Shown: positions 53,809 through 63,750, counted from the stretch's first letter. The stretch: 64,000 nucleotides of DNA from Micromonospora saelicesensis (GCF_900091575.1 NZ_FMCR01000005.1:434001-498000); one strand, 5' to 3'. Made by a program: numbers and translations. The notes: generated by a model not told the origin, from the sequence alone.

Positions 53809-54465
53809 TTAACGGGTCGGCTCACCGGACGGCTGCGCGAGGAACGATCTGATGTGTTCCAGCGCCATGTCCAGAGCGACTTCCATGGGTGCGATGTTGT
53901 GCGAGGCGTTCGCGAGCAAGTAGCCGCCTTGCAAAGCGGCCATCAACCCCGTGGCCAACTTCTCCGGGTCGGCGTCCTGGCGCAGCAGACCGCTGTCCTG
54001 CATCCGGTGCAGGCCATCACTGATCAGCTTTTCCCATGCCGCGAACGTCTCCGACAGAGACGATCGAGCCTGCTCATCTTGATCGGACAGCTCGAGAGCC
54101 ATCGACCCGAGGCCACACCCGTATTTGCCGTTGTTCAGCGAATTGGCCTGGACCAGGGCGTTGCGCCACCGGACCAGCCCTGAGAATGATCTCAGTCGTT
54201 CGAGCCCTGCCCGCTCACGTTGAAGCACAAGCGCGCCTCGATACTTGACCAAGGCGCGCACGAGTTCCTGCTTGTCGGCGAAGTGGTGGTAGAGCTGAGA
54301 CTTGCTCGTCTGGCTTGCCTCGCGGATGTCGTCAAGGGTCGTCGCGTTCACTCCGCGCACGAGCATCAGCCGGTTCGCTGCCTCAAGGATCCGGTCTCGC
54401 GTCGCGATGCCCCGTTGACTGATCCTCCGCCTATTCGTCGGCGCAGCCACCTGCTCGTCGCTCAT
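53809..54465 (-). CDS. TetR-family regulator, LmrA/YxaF-like; candidate master of the TGGAC regulon
   Basis: A 218-residue repressor. Residues about 18-68 are the TetR HTH (TRDRILEAANRLMLVRGVNATTLDDI, then SKSQLYHHFADKQELV). The ligand domain carries YGCGLGSMALELSD, the G-C-x-L-G-x-L-A-x-E-L pattern of the LmrA/YxaF group, with Cys117 the only cysteine in the protein and so a possible redox switch. The gene has two operator-like palindromes upstream (54507, one mismatch, 42 bp from the start; 54628, one mismatch), the hallmark of autoregulation. The same palindrome precedes osmC, msrBA / quinone reductase and the sulfite-oxidase-fold operon. That this protein binds them is inference. Confidence 0.9.
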   Translation of the reverse strand: MSDEQVAAPTNRRRISQRGIATRDRILEAANRLMLVRGVNATTLDDIREASQTSKSQLYHHFADKQELVRALVKYRGALVLQRERAGLERLRSFSGLVRWRNALVQANSLNNGKYGCGLGSMALELSDQDEQARSSLSETFAAWEKLISDGLHRMQDSGLLRQDADPEKLATGLMAALQGGYLLANASHNIAPMEVALDMALEHIRSFLAQPSGEPTR

Positions 54466-54506
54466 CTGTCAAGTGTATCCAGCGCGCCAGATAATCGAGG
54501 GAAAAT

Positions 54507-54522
54507 GGGACCCTGGAGTCCA
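54507..54522. promoter_or_regulatory. TetR-type operator 5
   Basis: GGGACcctggaGTCCA, one mismatch, 42 bp upstream of the TetR start codon. Candidate autoregulatory site. Confidence 0.6.
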
Positions 54523-54627
54523 TCCGATGTCATGTCGCATTCACGCGACGGTGAAGGGCGGGCCTGCGCGCCGTTGGCTGGATGAACGGGGCCGCCACCG
54601 CTAGATCATCGTTAGCAGGGGGTTTCC

Positions 54628-54643
54628 TGGACTGCTTGGTCCT
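54628..54643. promoter_or_regulatory. TetR-type operator 6
   Basis: TGGACtgcttgGTCCT, one mismatch, 121 bp from operator 5 in the gap between the TetR start and the MsrA stop. No gene is seen in 54466-54786. Confidence 0.55.
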
Positions 54644-54786
54644 ATTTCGGGAAGTCTTCGCTTGCTGGCCAGGCACCGTGAGTGGCTCTCTGGCGAAAGC
54701 CCGCACCCATCCGGCGGACTCCTTGTCCGGGCCGACCGCCTCGGCCCGGACCGGCGCGCGGACCCGGGGTCCGCGCGCCGGAGGGG

Positions 54787-55293
54787 TCAGGCCGTCGCCC
54801 GCTTCGGAAGCTTCCACCCGGGGCGGGGGAAGTGGCAGGTGTATCCGTCGGGGTAGGTCTGCAGATAGTTCTGGTGCTCCGGCTCGGCTTCCCAGAAGTC
54901 GCCTGCCGCGGTGACCTCGGTGACGACCTTGCCGGGCCACAGACCCGAGGCGTCGACGTCGGCGATGGTGTCCTCGGCGACCCGCTTCTGCTCGTCGCTG
55001 GTGTAGAAGATCGCCGAGCGATAGCTGACGCCGATGTCGTTACCCTGGCGGTTCTTCGTCGAAGGGTCGTGGATCTGGAAGAAGAACTCGAGCAGCGCGC
55101 GGAAGTCGGTCTTGTCGGTGTCGTAGACGACCTCGATGGACTCCGCGTGGGTGCCATGGTTGCGGTAGGTGGCGTTCGGGACGTCGCCGCCGCTGTAGCC
55201 GACGCGCGTGGACACGACGCCGGGCTGGCGGCGGAACAGCTCCTCCATGCCCCAGAAGCAGCCGCCGGCGAGGATTGCCTTTTCGGTGTTCAC
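54787..55293 (-). CDS. msrA: Peptide methionine sulfoxide reductase MsrA
   Basis: A 168-residue enzyme. The catalytic Cys12 sits in the hallmark GGCFWGMEELF; HGTHAESIEVVYD and PEHQNYLQTYPDGYTCHFP complete the MsrA fold, with a C-terminal Cys as possible resolving thiol. It reduces the S-epimer of methionine sulfoxide. The GTG start overlaps the MsrB stop by GTGA, so msrB and msrA are one coupled operon. Two TGGAC palindromes lie upstream of msrB. Confidence 0.95.
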   Translation of the reverse strand: MNTEKAILAGGCFWGMEELFRRQPGVVSTRVGYSGGDVPNATYRNHGTHAESIEVVYDTDKTDFRALLEFFFQIHDPSTKNRQGNDIGVSYRSAIFYTSDEQKRVAEDTIADVDASGLWPGKVVTEVTAAGDFWEAEPEHQNYLQTYPDGYTCHFPRPGWKLPKRATA

Positions 55294-55781
55294 ACCGTCT
55301 CCTTGTCTGTCGTCGTGCCAGTGTTGGTGGCACTCGTGAACAGGGTGCGATATTCGCCGTACCCTGCGTCCTGCAGGTCGTCGAGGCGGATGAACCGCAG
55401 CGATGCCGAGTTGATGCAGTAGCGGAGTCCACCCTTTTCGGGCGGACCGTCGTTGAAGACGTGACCGAGGTGGCTGTCCCCGTGCAGCGAGCGGGCCTCA
55501 ATCCGGATCATTCCGTGGCTGGAGTCTTCGCGCTCGACGACGTTCGTCTTGGCGATCGGCTTGGTGAAGCTCGGCCAGCCGGAGTTGCTGTCGTACTTGT
55601 CGACCGATGCGAACAGCGGCTCGCCGGACACCACATCGACGTAGATGCCGGGCTCATGGTTGTCCCAGTAGGCGTTGGCGAACGGTCGCTCGGTGCCGTC
55701 CTGCTGGGTCACGCGGTACTGCTCCGGGTTGAGTCCCGAAACGGCCTCCGGGTTCTTGCGATACTCGGTCTGCTGGGGCAC
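55290..55781 (-). CDS. msrB: Peptide methionine (R)-S-oxide reductase MsrB
   Basis: A 163-residue SelR-domain enzyme. SNSGWPSFTKPI, HGDSHLGHVFNDGP and RYCINSASLRF (catalytic Cys122) are the family signatures. The zinc CxxC knuckles found in many MsrB proteins are absent (GIYVDVVSGEPLF in place of C-x-x-C), so this is the zinc-free type. It reduces the R-epimer of methionine sulfoxide, complementing MsrA. GTG at 55781 is chosen because AAGGGAGAG lies 2-10 nt before it and a longer frame upstream lacks family sequence. Confidence 0.94.
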   Translation of the reverse strand: MPQQTEYRKNPEAVSGLNPEQYRVTQQDGTERPFANAYWDNHEPGIYVDVVSGEPLFASVDKYDSNSGWPSFTKPIAKTNVVEREDSSHGMIRIEARSLHGDSHLGHVFNDGPPEKGGLRYCINSASLRFIRLDDLQDAGYGEYRTLFTSATNTGTTTDKETV

Positions 55782-55896
55782 AGCTCTCCCTTCACGGCCT
55801 TGCGACGCACGACTGCGGCGCCAGGTGGAGTGCGCCTGGACGCGCAAGTACAGACGCTCTCCGGGGCGGTGGTATTCCCACAGCCTCCACAATCCC

Positions 55897-55912
55897 TGGA
55901 CGGCAAGGTCCA
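55897..55912. promoter_or_regulatory. TetR-type operator 7
   Basis: TGGACggcaagGTCCA, perfect palindrome, 116 bp upstream of the msrB start and 110 bp from operator 8. Confidence 0.7.
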
Positions 55913-56006
55913 GAAACCGATTTCGATCGACGTCAGACGTTTCCGTCTTGACTGAGCTTGAGCTGGTACTTTCCACAGTCACAGCAACAACCACGTGCCC
56001 CAATAG

Positions 56007-56022
56007 TGGACTTGACAGACCA
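56007..56022. promoter_or_regulatory. TetR-type operator 8 overlapping a -35 box
   Basis: TGGACttgacaGACCA, one mismatch. The six central bases are a consensus -35, so a bound repressor would directly block RNA polymerase from the promoter reading towards the quinone-oxidoreductase gene. Confidence 0.65.
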
Positions 56023-56041
56023 GTTTTACCGCGACTAGGTT
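56012..56041 (+). promoter_or_regulatory. Sigma-70-like promoter of the quinone-oxidoreductase gene
   Basis: TTGACA (56012-56017), 18-bp spacer, TAGGTT (56036-56041). Start near 56048 would give a leader of about 218 nt to the ATG at 56266. Near the end of the leader CTCCTCG (56220-56226) can pair with CGAGGAG (56252-56258), masking the ribosome site. Confidence 0.55.
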
Positions 56042-56265
56042 CGGGACGTCCGACGGGGCACTCCGGTAGTGACGAGCTGCCCGACTTGCCCGCTGGCGTC
56101 GGGTTCGGCGGACATCCCCACCACTTACGGCGAATCCTCGCGCCCCAACCACGCCCGACCACCGTGGCGTGGTGCGGCGCCGAGGCTTGGCGCCGTCATT
56201 GCTGGGAAACGGAAAGGTGCTCCTCGTGGCAGTGCAGACGAGGGCTGGATACGAGGAGGTATCTG

Positions 56266-57183
56266 ATGAAGGCGATCGTGGTGACGGACCAGGCTGCGGG
56301 AACGGCCGGGATGACGCTGATGGAGCGGCCTGACCCGGAACCGGCCCTCAACGACGTCGTCGTCCAGGTTCATGCGTCGGGGTTCGTCCCGACCGAGTTG
56401 GCGTGGCCCTCGACCTGGACCGATCGCCTCGGGCGTGACCGGACGCCGTCGATCCCTGGGCACGAGTTGGCCGGAGTGGTCAGCGCCCTCGGGTATGGCA
56501 CGACGGGGCTGTCGCTGGGGCAGCGGGTGTTCGGCCTCACGGACTGGACCCGCGACGGCACCCTGGCGGAGTACGTGGCTGTCGAGGCGCGCAACCTTGC
56601 GCCGCTGCCCGGCGACGTCGACTTCGCGGTGGGCGCGAGCCTGCCGATCTCTGGCCTGACCGCCTGGCAGGGACTGTTCGAGCACGGCCGCCTTCGGACG
56701 GGGCAGAGCGTCCTCGTGCACGGCGCGGCCGGGGCAGTCGGGTCGATGGTGACACAGCTCGCACGTGAGTTCGGCGCCTACGTCATCGGCACCGGACGCG
56801 CTGCCGACCGTCAGACCGCGCTCGACTTCGGCGCACACGAGTTCGTCGACCTCGGCAGCGAGGCCCTGGAAGACGTCGGCGGAGTGGATCTGGTTTTCGA
56901 CGTCATCGGCGGTGACATCGGGAAGCGGTCGGCAGGCCTGATTCGAGCCGGAGGGACACTGGTTTCCGTTGTCGGGCCGTCTGAGGCGCGGCCCGCGGAC
57001 GGCCTGGCGATCGATTTCGTCGTGATGCCTGACCGTGCCCAACTGGATGAAATCGTCCAGAGGGTGCGAGGCGGGCGACTGCGGACGAACATCGGCAACG
57101 TCGCAGACCTCGACGACGCCGTCGCCGCTCTCAACCCAACCAAGCGGATCACCGGAAAGACGATCATCCGCGCTCGCTCCTGA
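56266..57183 (+). CDS. Zinc-free MDR-type NADP(H) oxidoreductase, quinone-reductase-like
   Basis: A 305-residue medium-chain dehydrogenase/reductase. PGHELAGVVSALGYGTTGLSLGQRVFGLTDWTRDGTLAEYVAV is the GroES-like part; SVLVHGAAGAVGSMVTQLAREFGAYVIGTGRA is the NADP-binding A-x-x-G-x-V-G fold; VDLVFDVIGGD follows. Zinc ligands are lacking, as in QOR and Qor-like reductases that act on quinones and alkenals. GGAGG lies 7 nt before the ATG. It is divergent from msrBA, and operator 8 covers its -35 box, linking it to the same oxidant response. Confidence 0.9.
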   Translation: MKAIVVTDQAAGTAGMTLMERPDPEPALNDVVVQVHASGFVPTELAWPSTWTDRLGRDRTPSIPGHELAGVVSALGYGTTGLSLGQRVFGLTDWTRDGTLAEYVAVEARNLAPLPGDVDFAVGASLPISGLTAWQGLFEHGRLRTGQSVLVHGAAGAVGSMVTQLAREFGAYVIGTGRAADRQTALDFGAHEFVDLGSEALEDVGGVDLVFDVIGGDIGKRSAGLIRAGGTLVSVVGPSEARPADGLAIDFVVMPDRAQLDEIVQRVRGGRLRTNIGNVADLDDAVAALNPTKRITGKTIIRARS

Positions 57184-57242
57184 GGATCCGGGGGCAGCCA
57201 CCAGGTGCGTGAGTACGGTCTGAAACCACGAACCTGGACAGC

Positions 57243-57291
57243 AGTGGTCAGAGCCTCCACGGCGAAACTTTCCGTGGAGGCTCTGACCACT
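57243..57291. terminator. 20-bp stem bidirectional terminator
   Basis: AGTGGTCAGAGCCTCCACGG (57243-57262) pairs perfectly over 20 bp with 57272-57291 around a 9-nt loop, followed by TT. It separates the quinone-reductase gene from the convergent subtilisin gene. Confidence 0.85.
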
Positions 57292-57314
57292 TGTTGGCGA
57301 ATCGGTTGGCTAGC

Positions 57315-60300
57315 TCAGAGGCGTGGGTCCTGCTGGACCTTCAGGGCGTTGAGAATCGGGTCGCTCTCACCCTTCTCGCGGAGAAGCTCGATCTTCAGAT
57401 CGCCACCGGTGTGCTCGACCGTGACCGCGTTCAGGTCCGCGGTCAGCGCACCCACCTTCGCCCGCACGTCGTGGTCGTAGAGCACGACCTTGCCGTCGAC
57501 CAGCACATCGAAGGCACGCTTGCCGGCCTTGACCTTCTCGATCTCGGCGAAGTCGAGGCCGATCCGGTACTTACCGGCGGGGGCGTTCTTGAACACGTAG
57601 CTGAACGTCTGGCCGGACCGCTGGGTGCGGAACAGCGCGTCGTCCTCGGTGCCGGCGATGTCGGCAGTGGTGGCACGCGCCTTGCCGCCGACGTAACCCC
57701 ACGGCCGCGAGCCGAGCCCCTGGTCGGGTGACCAGAAGAAGCCGTCGGCACCGACGTACCCGGATCCGCCTACGTCGACGCCCTTCCAGTAGGCCGAGGT
57801 CGCCAGACGGACCGGCTTGAGCTGGGCTTCGCCCTTGCCGGCGTTCGATGCCACCAGCACGTCCCCGACGAGTACGCCGGGCTCGACCCCGGCGTTGTCG
57901 GCCGTCACCGTGACGGTGGTGGACGTGCCGGCGGCGAGCGTGACAGTGCCGGTTGCTGCCGCGCCCGTGAGGGTCAGCCAGGCAAGGTCGGCGGCCTCGT
58001 GCCCACCGTCGCTGGTGCGCTTCTGCTCGCTGACCCGCACCTCCAGCGGGGCGGACCCGCTGTTGGTCACAGTCACGTCGGCCGTCGCCTTCTGGCCCTT
58101 GTCGAGGAGCCAGTCGAAGTCACCTCCGGTGACGGTGGCGACGCCCGTGGTCAACGCCGTGTCGACCACCTCGGCCTGATCCTTCCTGGTGATGGTCACC
58201 GGGTGGCTGGCGGTGACGTAGTTCGGCGCCTCGACCTGCACGGTGTTCTCGCCGACCAGCGCCTGAGCCTTCCACCGGCCCTTAGCGTCGGCGGTGATGA
58301 CCCGCTCACCGGCCGGCCCCTTGAGCGTGACGATCGCGCCCTCGATCGGCTTGCCGTCGTTCTTGTCGGTGACCGTACCCTCGATCGTGCCCGCGCCCGG
58401 GAGGGTGTACTCCAACCCCAGACCGGCCTTCAGGACGGGCTGGTTGAAGGAGTACTGGCTCGCGGGGTTGCGTGTCAGGCTCTCCACGCCGACCGTCGCC
58501 GACGACCCGCGGGTGAGGGGGTTGTCGCCGCCGACGCCGTCGCCGTACCCGATCTGGATCCGTCCGTCCGCGATCAGGGTGACCGAGAAGCTCACGCGTG
58601 CCGTCCGGTCACTGTAGAAGGCAACGTTGCGCCACTCGACGACCTGCGCCGCCAACCCGTCCACCTCGGTCTTGCCGAAGTAAATACCCGCCTCGTCGTC
58701 GACCATGAGGTCGTCCCAGAGCGGATAGATCGCGTCGATCGGGTACGGCGACGGCAGTGCCGTGTTGCTCCCCGACGTGCTGGCGCGGTCGAAGGTCAGC
58801 GCGCCGTTCGTCGTCACGCACACGCCGTCCCAGGCCGTGTCGTAGAACGGTTGCAGGAAGTTGGAGTCGAACCACAGCACGCCGCACAGGTCGTCGCCGT
58901 GCCACCCGGACTCCTCCGTGCCCTGACGGTAGAGCCCGTCGGTCACCTTCATGGAGTACGAGCGACCGGCGGGGGCCACCGGCACCGGGCCCGGCTCCGG
59001 CTGCTCGGGCTCGGGCTCCGGCTCCACCGTGTCCGCGCGCGGGTCGAGCGTCACCCGCAGCGCGGCGATCGTCGGGGCCTTCAGGCCCTTCGAGCCCCGC
59101 AGCTCCACAGTCAGCGGACCGCCCGCGTGTTTCACGACGGCGGTGCGCCAGTCGGCGGCGTTCGGCCCCACCGCCGCGGCCGGGTCGTACGCGTACTCCG
59201 TCAGTGTTCCGTCCACGAGGACGTCGAACACCCGCTTGCCCTTGGCCACGTTCTCGATCTCGGCGAATCCGAAGTCGATCGCGTAGGTGCCAGTGGGCGC
59301 GTCGGGGAAGCGGTAGAACAACTGCTTGTCCGGCGTGGTGCGCTGCGACTGGAACAGGGTGTCGTCGGTCGTACCGGCGATCGCGGTCGTCGTGGCGGCG
59401 ACCTTCGTCTTCCCCTCGTAGCCCCACACCTTCTTGCCGGCGGCCTGGTCGGCGAGCCAGGTGTAGCCGGAGCCGTCGGTGAACTTTGCGCCGCCGGCGT
59501 TGAGGCCGACCTGGTACTTCGTGGTCGTGAGCGTCACCGGGACGTAGGTCTTGGACTGGCGTCCGGAGTCGGACCTCACCACGATGTTCGCGCCGAGGAC
59601 CCCTGGCTTGGTGCCCTTCGAGGAGATCGAGACCTTGACTGTCGTCGACTGGCCCGGGGCGAGGGTGCCGCCGGTCGAGGAGAGCGACAGCCACGGCAGG
59701 TCGGTGAGCAGGTCGTCCTCGACATCGACAAGCACGACGTCGTCGGCGACCTGGTCCGCCGCCCACAGCGCACCGGTCGAGTCGGTCTCGAGGCCGCCGC
59801 CCTGGCCCGCCTTTTGGCCAGGGAACCACCACGCGTTCACCAGCGAGCAGTCGTCGGGGTCGACCTGCAGCAGGCGGGTGGGCCGGTTCGAGGTGAGGTC
59901 GGTGTACCAGATGGTGTCGGACGCCTGGTTGTAGGCCAGGCCCATCACCTCGGGCAGCGGCGGGGAGCAGAAGGACAGCAGCGCACCCGGGTTGTCGTGC
60001 GACGTCCCGGCGACGGTGCCGATCATGCCGTTGGCCCGGCCGCCGACGTAGAACACGTCAGCGGTCGGGTTGTAGGCGAGGCCGGTCAGCTGCAGAGTCG
60101 ACCAGTCACCCTTGATCTGCCGGGTCTCCTTCCCGGTCTGCCGGTCGAAGCAGTGGATGTAGCTGGCCGGGCTGTCCTCCATCTGGCACATGTCACCGGT
60201 CCTGGTGTCGAGCGCCATGTCGAACGCCCGGTACGCCGGGTTCCACGACGCGTCGAAGACCTTCCCAGTCGGCTTGCCCGCCACCGTCCAGGCGGTGTTG

Positions 60301-63300
60301 GTCCGCGCGTTGTAGTCGTGGACCCAGACGTCGCCGTCGTACCCGACGCCGGACGGCTCCTTGTCCTCGATCTTGCCCGGGATGGCGATCCGGGTGATGA
60401 CGTCGCCGCCGGAGGTCGCGCCGACCTTGCCGGCCGCCTGTGCTTCCGCGGCGGGTGCCGTCGCGGCCTTGCCGTCGACGTTCGACGGCTTCATGCCGCT
60501 CGCACCGGCCTTCCACGCGGCGAGGTCGATCGTGCTGGCCGCACCCGTGCCGGTGCGCCCGGTGGTGCCGGCGGCGTCGAGTTCGGGGTGGCGGGCGGCC
60601 TCGCCCAGGTCGTACGTGAGTGGGGCCGAACCGTTGTTGGTCAGCGTCAGCGAGCCCACGCCGTTCTGGTCGGCACCCAGCAGCGCGTCGAGACCGTCGC
60701 CCTTCAGACCGGCGGCACCCGTGGTCAGGCGCGCGTCGATCTTGGCATTCGCGTAGAGCTTGTCGAGCGAGAAGGGGTACGCCGCGGTCGTGTAGTTCGG
60801 CGCGTCGACAGTCATCGTGTAGTCGCCGACCGGGAGCTGGCGATGCACCACGCCGGTCCCGTTGGTCGTGACGGCCTCGACGAGCCCGGACTTGTTCGTG
60901 AACGAGACCTTGGCTCCGGCCACCGGCAACCCGTCGTTCTGGTCGACCACTGTCGCGTCCAGGTACCCGAAGTCAGGCATGTCGTAGGTGACGATCATCC
61001 CGTCGCGCAGCACCGGGGCGTTGTCGGAGAACCGGATGCCGTCGACGCCGGCCCAGCCCTGGATGCCGGTGATGGCGTGCGCGCCGGCGGTCACCGGGTC
61101 GCCGGTCCCGATGCCTGCGCCGTACCCGAAGATGACGGTGCCCGAGCGGGTGAGCGTGGCCGAGTAGCTGACCGGCTCCGTGTACTCCGACCGGTCCGGG
61201 TAGGCCCAGAGCTTCGCGTCGCGGAACTCGACGACGAACGCGTCCTCGCCGTTGACCTTGGTGGCTGCCGTGAAGACACCTCCGCCGGGGGCGAACTCGA
61301 CGGGGGTCTGGACGGAGAACGGGAAGATGCCCGCGCCGCCGCTGCCGGGTCCGGTGCTGGTGTCCGGGGAGATCACGCCGCGCAGGCCGATGCCGAGGGT
61401 GTCGTGGCTGCCGTTGTACAGCGCGATCGGGAACGGCAGCTTCACCGTCGCCCACACGCCACTGGTGAACGCCACCGGATCGGTGCCGCGCAGGTACGCG
61501 CCTTCGGAGACGGCGCAGCTGTAGCCGCCCTTGTCGACGACGAGCCCGACTTGGATCTCGCGCGACTCGTTCTGCGTGCCGACGGTCAGCGGGACGGACG
61601 TGGGGGAGAAGCAGGCGTTGGGCTTGACGCCCAGCGTGTACCCGCCCTCGGGGACAGCGGTGATCGTGAACGCGCCGTTGGCGTCCGTGCGTACCGGCTT
61701 CAGCGGCGTGTCCTTGACGGAGACGTCGGCGTTCGGGACGGGCCGCTTCTTGTCATCGACGACAGTGCCGCTGATGTCGTGCCGCACGGCGGCGGTGAGC
61801 GGCAGCTTGACGGAGGTGTCCTGGCCGAGGGTGATCGTGACGTTGGCGGTCGCGGTCAGGTAGCCGAAGACCTTGGTGCTGAGCTGGTAGTCGCCGACCG
61901 GAAGGTTCGTCGTGAACCGGCCGTCCTTGTCGGTTCCGATCGACCGGCTGAACGGTCCGCTGATCGTCACGTCGGCAGCGGGGACCGGGGCGCCGTTGGC
62001 GGTGACGACACCGGTGAGGGTGCCGCCCTGTCGGGGCGCGAGCTCGAGCAGGCGGACGAGGTCGAGCCGGCCCTCGCCGTACTTGTTGTTGACCTCGGCG
62101 GTGCCGCCGCACTCGCTGTCGTCGACGTCGACGGCCGACTCGGCGAGCAGGCGGCGGGTTGCCTCGACCTGCCCGATGAGGGTCGGGTCGTAGCTCCACA
62201 GCGCCGCGACGGCACCGGCGACGTGGGGTGCCGCCATCGAGGTGCCGGACATCTCGGTGTAGCTGTTGCCCGGGTAGGACGAACGGACGCCGTCGCCCGG
62301 AGCGGAGATCTCGGGCTTGATCCGGCCACCCTCACCCTCGCCCTTGCGGGAGAACGACGCGAGCGTGCCGTCGGATGAGTATGCGCCGACGGAGTAGGCG
62401 CTCTCGGCGGAGCCGGGCGAGGAGACGGTGTCGCAGGCCGCGTACGGCGTGGTGTTGCCCGAGGACCAGACGCTGAAGATACCGGCGGCGGTCCACGCCT
62501 CGTCGATGGCCTGGAAGAAGTCGTCGAAGCTGTGCTCGACGGTCTGGCCCCACGAGTTGTTGACGACGTGGGGGCGCTTGGACGGGTCGGGGTTGTTTCC
62601 CTGGACGTCGGTCGGGGCGAGCAGCCACCAGCCGGACCGCAGCAGCGACTCGACGCCGGTGCTGTCGCAGCAGCCGTTCGTCGCGATCCACTGCGCGTCC
62701 GGGGCGACGCCGACGTGGTTGGTGCCGTCGTCGCCGACCATGGTGCCCATGGTGTGCGTGCCGTGTCCGTTGTCGTCGCACGGTGTGCCAGTGCACGTGC
62801 CCCGGGCGCCCATCCAGTTGTAGTTGTGGTCGACGGTGCCGTCGGGCTTCGTGCCGCGGTACTGGTGCACCAGGGCGGGGTGGTCGAACTGAACGCCCGA
62901 GTCGAGGTTGGACACCGTGATGCCCGCACCGGTGGCGCCCATGGCCCACGCCTGCGGGGCGTGGATGGCGTCCAGACCCCACGAGACGGTGCCGGCCTCG
63001 GCGGCGGCCTTCGGGGCGGCGGGGCGGGCAGCCTGGTCAGTGGGGATCTTCTCGTCCACGGGCTCGACCAGCGCGACCTGCGGCGTCGCGTGGATCTCGG
63101 CGACCTGCACCTTGGAGGCCACGTCGAGGGCGAGCTTCTCGGTGCCTGCCTTGACGAGCACGGCGTTGGCGATCGGGTAGGAGGTGTACTTGACGCCCGC
63201 CCGGTCGAGATCGGTGGAGACGGATGCCAGGGAGTCCTTCGTCGCTGCGGTCAGCGCGTCGTAGACGAATTGCCCACGAGCGGTCCAATCGGTGAGCTTC

Positions 63301-63503
63301 TTCGCTGGCCCGAGGTCGGCAGTGGTCTCGAACCTGATCCAGAAGTCGGAAGCCGGAGACGTGCGGAAGCGGTCCTTCAGGCTCGGGGCGATCTTGTTGA
63401 CGGCGGCGCCGGGATCCGGCTCAGCGGCAGACGCCGGTGGAGCCTGGATCATGCTCAGGCCGACCGCTGCGGCAAGCGTTGCCGCGAGGGCTTTGAGTCT
63501 CAT
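57315..63503 (-). CDS. Very large secreted S8 subtilisin-like protease with Ig-like and malectin-like repeats
   Basis: A 2062-residue extracellular protein. Residues 1-27 are a Sec signal (cleaved near ASAA), then an I9-like propeptide (about 50-150). The S8 domain shows Asp201 in SNLDSGV, His247 in NGHGTHTMG and the Ser in SGTSMAAPHVAG near 420. The rest alternates carboxypeptidase-regulatory-like Ig folds (PVPNADVSVKD type), a beta-propeller-like stretch (DTRTGDMCQM, IHCFDRQTGKETRQIKGDW) and two malectin-like carbohydrate-binding domains (DFGFAEIENVAKGKRVFDVLVDG and the near-repeat DFAEIEKVKAGKRAFDVLVDG at the end). It is probably a surface or secreted protease bound to glycan. AAGGA lies 5 nt before the ATG. 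Confidence 0.93.
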   Translation of the reverse strand: MRLKALAATLAAAVGLSMIQAPPASAAEPDPGAAVNKIAPSLKDRFRTSPASDFWIRFETTADLGPAKKLTDWTARGQFVYDALTAATKDSLASVSTDLDRAGVKYTSYPIANAVLVKAGTEKLALDVASKVQVAEIHATPQVALVEPVDEKIPTDQAARPAAPKAAAEAGTVSWGLDAIHAPQAWAMGATGAGITVSNLDSGVQFDHPALVHQYRGTKPDGTVDHNYNWMGARGTCTGTPCDDNGHGTHTMGTMVGDDGTNHVGVAPDAQWIATNGCCDSTGVESLLRSGWWLLAPTDVQGNNPDPSKRPHVVNNSWGQTVEHSFDDFFQAIDEAWTAAGIFSVWSSGNTTPYAACDTVSSPGSAESAYSVGAYSSDGTLASFSRKGEGEGGRIKPEISAPGDGVRSSYPGNSYTEMSGTSMAAPHVAGAVAALWSYDPTLIGQVEATRRLLAESAVDVDDSECGGTAEVNNKYGEGRLDLVRLLELAPRQGGTLTGVVTANGAPVPAADVTISGPFSRSIGTDKDGRFTTNLPVGDYQLSTKVFGYLTATANVTITLGQDTSVKLPLTAAVRHDISGTVVDDKKRPVPNADVSVKDTPLKPVRTDANGAFTITAVPEGGYTLGVKPNACFSPTSVPLTVGTQNESREIQVGLVVDKGGYSCAVSEGAYLRGTDPVAFTSGVWATVKLPFPIALYNGSHDTLGIGLRGVISPDTSTGPGSGGAGIFPFSVQTPVEFAPGGGVFTAATKVNGEDAFVVEFRDAKLWAYPDRSEYTEPVSYSATLTRSGTVIFGYGAGIGTGDPVTAGAHAITGIQGWAGVDGIRFSDNAPVLRDGMIVTYDMPDFGYLDATVVDQNDGLPVAGAKVSFTNKSGLVEAVTTNGTGVVHRQLPVGDYTMTVDAPNYTTAAYPFSLDKLYANAKIDARLTTGAAGLKGDGLDALLGADQNGVGSLTLTNNGSAPLTYDLGEAARHPELDAAGTTGRTGTGAASTIDLAAWKAGASGMKPSNVDGKAATAPAAEAQAAGKVGATSGGDVITRIAIPGKIEDKEPSGVGYDGDVWVHDYNARTNTAWTVAGKPTGKVFDASWNPAYRAFDMALDTRTGDMCQMEDSPASYIHCFDRQTGKETRQIKGDWSTLQLTGLAYNPTADVFYVGGRANGMIGTVAGTSHDNPGALLSFCSPPLPEVMGLAYNQASDTIWYTDLTSNRPTRLLQVDPDDCSLVNAWWFPGQKAGQGGGLETDSTGALWAADQVADDVVLVDVEDDLLTDLPWLSLSSTGGTLAPGQSTTVKVSISSKGTKPGVLGANIVVRSDSGRQSKTYVPVTLTTTKYQVGLNAGGAKFTDGSGYTWLADQAAGKKVWGYEGKTKVAATTTAIAGTTDDTLFQSQRTTPDKQLFYRFPDAPTGTYAIDFGFAEIENVAKGKRVFDVLVDGTLTEYAYDPAAAVGPNAADWRTAVVKHAGGPLTVELRGSKGLKAPTIAALRVTLDPRADTVEPEPEPEQPEPGPVPVAPAGRSYSMKVTDGLYRQGTEESGWHGDDLCGVLWFDSNFLQPFYDTAWDGVCVTTNGALTFDRASTSGSNTALPSPYPIDAIYPLWDDLMVDDEAGIYFGKTEVDGLAAQVVEWRNVAFYSDRTARVSFSVTLIADGRIQIGYGDGVGGDNPLTRGSSATVGVESLTRNPASQYSFNQPVLKAGLGLEYTLPGAGTIEGTVTDKNDGKPIEGAIVTLKGPAGERVITADAKGRWKAQALVGENTVQVEAPNYVTASHPVTITRKDQAEVVDTALTTGVATVTGGDFDWLLDKGQKATADVTVTNSGSAPLEVRVSEQKRTSDGGHEAADLAWLTLTGAAATGTVTLAAGTSTTVTVTADNAGVEPGVLVGDVLVASNAGKGEAQLKPVRLATSAYWKGVDVGGSGYVGADGFFWSPDQGLGSRPWGYVGGKARATTADIAGTEDDALFRTQRSGQTFSYVFKNAPAGKYRIGLDFAEIEKVKAGKRAFDVLVDGKVVLYDHDVRAKVGALTADLNAVTVEHTGGDLKIELLREKGESDPILNALKVQQDPRL

Positions 63504-63750
63504 GAGAATCCTTCGACCTACAGGGGTTGGTAGGGGTCGTGGTTCTTGTGGTCGTCGGCACCGTCAACGTCACGGGCGTCGGGGGCGCCGACGTCCGGCT
63601 CGCGGGGCAGCTCGGGTGGTGGCAGGTGCTCGACGGCGGCGTCGTCACCTGCGACAGGTCGCTCAGGCATGCATCGCCAAACGGCTATGAATCATGAAGT
63701 CATGCTCGGCGGGACGAGTGACAGTCGCTATCCAGCGGATACGTCAATCT
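63504..63750. other. Short control region upstream of the subtilisin gene
   Basis: About 250 bp between two minus-strand genes. It presumably holds the protease promoter. I see no clear operator or structured element, and none of the short reading frames is convincing. Confidence 0.35.
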